A stretch of 64,000 bases of DNA, from positions 930,001 through 994,000 of the forward strand of contig NZ_JAATJT010000001.1 in the NCBI RefSeq assembly GCF_011777505.1, written 5' to 3'. The translations under genes were made by a program, and so were the position numbers. The DNA comes from Gaetbulibacter sp. S0825. GTDB lineage: Bacteria > Bacteroidota > Bacteroidia > Flavobacteriales > Flavobacteriaceae. The notes below the pieces were generated by a model. It had not been told where the DNA came from. It searched no databases and saw only the letters and a list, made by a program, of their open reading frames with translations. Below, in pieces: positions 61,241-64,000 of this stretch; positions within the stretch are counted from its first letter, which is position 1, and each line of letters begins with the position of its first letter.

Positions 61241-63898
61241 TTAGTTTACGGTGTCTTTTTTCTTCTTACGGTTCTTAAGTAAATTACCCAAAAGACCCTT
61301 TACAGCATCTTCGGTTTTGGTTTTTGTAGAATCGCTTTTAGTGATTGTGCTGTCTTTCTTGGTTTGAGTTTTAGCCTTTGTGGTATCCGTTGATTTTTTC
61401 TTGTTGTTTAAAACGCCATCTAATAAATCTTTTAACTTGTCTTTTCCAGAATTTAAAAGTTTTTGTTTTTCAATTTCAATGAGTTGCTTGGTTAAATTAG
61501 AAATACCACTAGTTAAATCGGTTGATACTTGTGGACTAGCATAGGTGCCAGAAATATTTGCAGTGACAGGAATGGTTATTTTGTTGACTTCGATATCGTT
61601 AATTCTCCCAATTAATCTATTAACCTCTCCACCTAAATATTTTGCAGGCACATCAAGTACGGCTTTGTAATTTAAAGATTTATCGAAACCATGTGAACCT
61701 GCTACTTGAATATTAATGTCCTTATAGGTTACATTAAATGGTTTGACGTTTACCAAACCATCTTCAAAAGATAGATTAGTTTTTAAATCGTCTAGGTTGA
61801 GTTTTTTGAAATCAATAAAGCTTAAGTTTTCTTGTAGTTTCTCTAGCACTTGTAATTTTTCTGAATTTACAGAACTTACAAAAAGCTGCGCAAAAGTGTT
61901 TCCAGAAATTGTAGCCATATCTGGTGTAAATGACTGGTTTAAATTGCCTTTTAAGTTAATAGTAGAGTTTAATTTACCTTGTAATGCAGTAGCAATAGGT
62001 GCTAAACTTTGAAATAACTCTAAACCGTTAAACGACTTTGCGATATCAAAACTATCAACTCCTAAGTTAATATTAAATGTTGGTGTTGCTTCTTGGGTCG
62101 ATACATTTCCAGTAATTGCTAAAATACCTTCAAATAGCTTTGAGGTCAAGCCTTTTAAATGGGCTTGCTGGTTATTAATAGCTAATGAGCCACTTACGTC
62201 TTTTAAATTAAGATTATCATAAATAACAGTATTGACATCAGCCGTGATATTACAATCTAAAAACTCAGGGATTTTGAGGGATTCTGTATTAGCTGTTGTT
62301 TTGTTTTCTTCGGCAGTGTCATCCTGTGCGACCATAAAATCGTTCACTGCAAATACGTTTGACTTTACTTTAAAGTCACCTTGCAATTTATTTTTCTGCA
62401 TTAAAAAACCAATGAGGTTTTTAATAGTTCCAGTGGCATTAATGTCACTTTCGCCAGTTTTAGCAGCAAAATTGTTTAGCGAAATGGTTCCTGGTTTAAA
62501 AGTTAAATCAGCCTTTGAAATATGAATTGGGTTTACAATATCTTCCGAAGAGAAAATAAAATCGGTAATACTTACGGAGCCATTATTTTTTATTCGATTA
62601 TACGAATTAGTTTCAATGGCATTCATATCGAAAGAGGTGTTTAGTTTCCCTTTTAAAATACCACTAAGTTCTTTGTTAATCTCAATTGGGTAGGCTTTTG
62701 ATATGTTTGCAAGATTAAGAGTTCCGTCTAAATCGGCATTGACTTGCGTGTTATCTCCTAAGTTCTTGAAAATAGCAGATGATTTAAATACATCTTGGTC
62801 TATTTTAAAATTAAGTGTGCTTAAATCAACATAAGTGTCGTCTGGATTACCGTTATCATTTTTAACTGTTGCATTAATGTTTATGTTCTCGACGCGTTTA
62901 GGAAGATTAGGATATTTAAACGATGCATTGTTAGACATCATCTTTATATCGATAGTTGGAATTGTTATATCAGTCATTAATCCTTTGATAATGCCTTCAA
63001 CCTTAAAATCGCCTGATGTTTCTACATCATTTAAGTTTTTAGCATAACGTTCTGGCATGACAGCTAGAAAATCTTTAAAAGATGACTCAGGGTTTTTAAA
63101 AGTGATATCTATTAATTGCCCTTCGTCTTTGAGTTGTACAAAACCATCAAATTCTAAAGATAACTGATTAATAAAACCTTTATTTTTTTTAAATGTGTAG
63201 GTATTACTTTTTAGGTTTAAATCGATTAGAGCATCTAAAGTCACATGGTTGTTTTCAAGGTAAGACGTGCTGTCTATACTTAAACTTACGTTAGCTTCAG
63301 ACTTAGTATCTAGCTCAGAAACTACATCAGTAAACTTAGCATTCCCAGAGTGGTTTAAATTGGTGACATACACTGTTGTGTTAGAGCTTTCGTCAATATA
63401 TGTTAGAGCACTATTATCAATTGTGTAGTCTTCAATGTTAATTTTAAAACCGCTGCTTTCAGCAGAAGAAGCACTTGTGTTTTCGTTGGTTTCTGTTTTA
63501 AAAATATCCCAGTTAGAGCTTCCAGCGGTATTTTCTTTTAAGGTCATTAAGGCTTCATCAATAGTGACACTTGTAATAGCAATAGGTTCATCTTCTTGGT
63601 TTTTAAAAAGCTCTTTTATAGCCATTTTTAAACCAATAGATTTTGCTGTTGTAAAAATTTCATCCTTAAATGGTTCGTTATTGGTAATGGTAAGATTCTC
63701 TATGGTCACTTTGGCATTAGGGAAACTACTAATTAGACTTAAACTAACATCGTCAAATTCTACTTTGGCATTAATATTTTCATCAGCATAGTTTTGTACA
63801 ATAGCATCTATTTTAGATTCCAATACAAAAGGAATTGCCACTAAAATCGCAACAAAAATTAATAATATAATGCCAATAATCTTAAATACTTTCTTCAT
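61241..63898 (-). CDS. AsmA-like large envelope protein
   Basis: 885 residues. One N-terminal transmembrane helix (about 5-27, FKIIGIILLIFVAILVAIPFVL) anchors a very long beta-strand-rich body. AsmA N-domain features are KVTIENLTITNNEPFKDEIFT and TTAKSIGLKMAIKELFKNQE; the AsmA C-terminal region near 640-760 includes GLELFQSLAPIATALQGKLN. A Lys/Asp/Thr-rich tail follows. AsmA proteins belong to the bridge-like lipid-transfer group that moves phospholipids between membranes. It is alone on this strand, after rpoD. Confidence 0.9.
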   Translation of the reverse strand: MKKVFKIIGIILLIFVAILVAIPFVLESKIDAIVQNYADENINAKVEFDDVSLSLISSFPNAKVTIENLTITNNEPFKDEIFTTAKSIGLKMAIKELFKNQEDEPIAITSVTIDEALMTLKENTAGSSNWDIFKTETNENTSASSAESSGFKINIEDYTIDNSALTYIDESSNTTVYVTNLNHSGNAKFTDVVSELDTKSEANVSLSIDSTSYLENNHVTLDALIDLNLKSNTYTFKKNKGFINQLSLEFDGFVQLKDEGQLIDITFKNPESSFKDFLAVMPERYAKNLNDVETSGDFKVEGIIKGLMTDITIPTIDIKMMSNNASFKYPNLPKRVENININATVKNDNGNPDDTYVDLSTLNFKIDQDVFKSSAIFKNLGDNTQVNADLDGTLNLANISKAYPIEINKELSGILKGKLNTSFDMNAIETNSYNRIKNNGSVSITDFIFSSEDIVNPIHISKADLTFKPGTISLNNFAAKTGESDINATGTIKNLIGFLMQKNKLQGDFKVKSNVFAVNDFMVAQDDTAEENKTTANTESLKIPEFLDCNITADVNTVIYDNLNLKDVSGSLAINNQQAHLKGLTSKLFEGILAITGNVSTQEATPTFNINLGVDSFDIAKSFNGLELFQSLAPIATALQGKLNSTINLKGNLNQSFTPDMATISGNTFAQLFVSSVNSEKLQVLEKLQENLSFIDFKKLNLDDLKTNLSFEDGLVNVKPFNVTYKDINIQVAGSHGFDKSLNYKAVLDVPAKYLGGEVNRLIGRINDIEVNKITIPVTANISGTYASPQVSTDLTSGISNLTKQLIEIEKQKLLNSGKDKLKDLLDGVLNNKKKSTDTTKAKTQTKKDSTITKSDSTKTKTEDAVKGLLGNLLKNRKKKKDTVN

Positions 63899-64000
63899 AC
63901 ATGTTGGTTTACATCTATATATACGATTAAAATTAGAAAATAAGTCTTAAAGAACTATTAAAGGAGTGAAATTTCTTCGTTTACTTTTAGATTGAAACGT

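Noticed and set aside
63958-63999. A 13-codon open stretch on the minus strand ending in TAA, possibly the C-terminus of a gene beyond the window
   Set aside because: Too short to separate from chance in AT-rich DNA and no recognisable motif.
1-64000. A defence island, CRISPR array, integron, IS element or biosynthetic cluster
   Set aside because: No spaced repeats of CRISPR type, no transposase or integrase, and all long ORFs fit core or envelope functions.

Overview
The window looks like core chromosome of a marine-type member of the Flavobacteriaceae (Bacteroidota). It is AT-rich, and several start regions carry the Bacteroidetes -7 promoter element TAnnTTTG. It encodes gliding and type IX secretion proteins (SprA, a RemB-like protein, a PorP/SprF protein and a type B sorted surface protein). 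Its primary sigma factor is short and has no region 1.1. Gene orders such as sprA-gcvH-VanZ-TonB and uppS-bamA-ompH-ompH-murI are ones I know from this family. I see no rRNA, tRNA, CRISPR array, insertion sequence, prophage or genomic island.

Layout. 1-13.6 kb: the 3' end of queG, maeB, ruvA, the 2399-residue translocon gene sprA, gcvH, a VanZ-like gene, then three tandem TonB paralogues separated by duplicated terminator and leader segments. 13.7-17.4 kb: a RemB-like barrel protein whose N-terminus resembles the neighbouring TonB C-terminal domains, a small lipoprotein and a secreted metallo-beta-lactamase-fold hydrolase. 17.5-22.7 kb: a cytochrome oxidase biogenesis and subunit cluster (ctaB, two subunit III genes, subunit IV, a cysteine-less SCO-like protein, SCO, DUF420, a small CxxC protein). 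22.8-29.2 kb: a MacAB-TolC type export operon (ATPase, two permeases, adaptor, TolC) ending in tsaB. 29.2-33.7 kb, minus strand: MscS channel, DUF1304, a DUF255 thioredoxin-domain protein, dodecin and a NifU-like protein.

33.9-39.8 kb: PorP/SprF, a von Willebrand A protein, and a divergent LytS/LytTR two-component pair preceded by four 21-bp direct repeats that look like its own operator, then a gamma carbonic anhydrase. 39.8-48.2 kb, minus strand: murI, two OmpH/Skp proteins, bamA, uppS, a DUF6089 porin-like protein, nadK and a CBS protein, an envelope biogenesis block. 48.3-53.6 kb: pdxJ, a hydrolase, a small holin-like membrane protein, tig, clpP and clpX. 53.8-64 kb: a lipoprotein esterase, a type B sorted surface protein, a GH3 family enzyme, a DUF2797 protein, rpsU, rpoD and a large AsmA-like protein.

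Most of the window is ordinary housekeeping and envelope functions. I found no convincing new multi-gene system. The points most worth a second look are the LytTR repeat array, the TonB trio with the RemB N-terminal domain, the SCO-like pseudoenzyme, the dodecin lacking its flavin-stacking tryptophan, the GIY-YIG-like segment of the DUF2797 protein, and a minus-strand terminator embedded in tsaB. All family calls come from reading the translated sequence; no database search was run.
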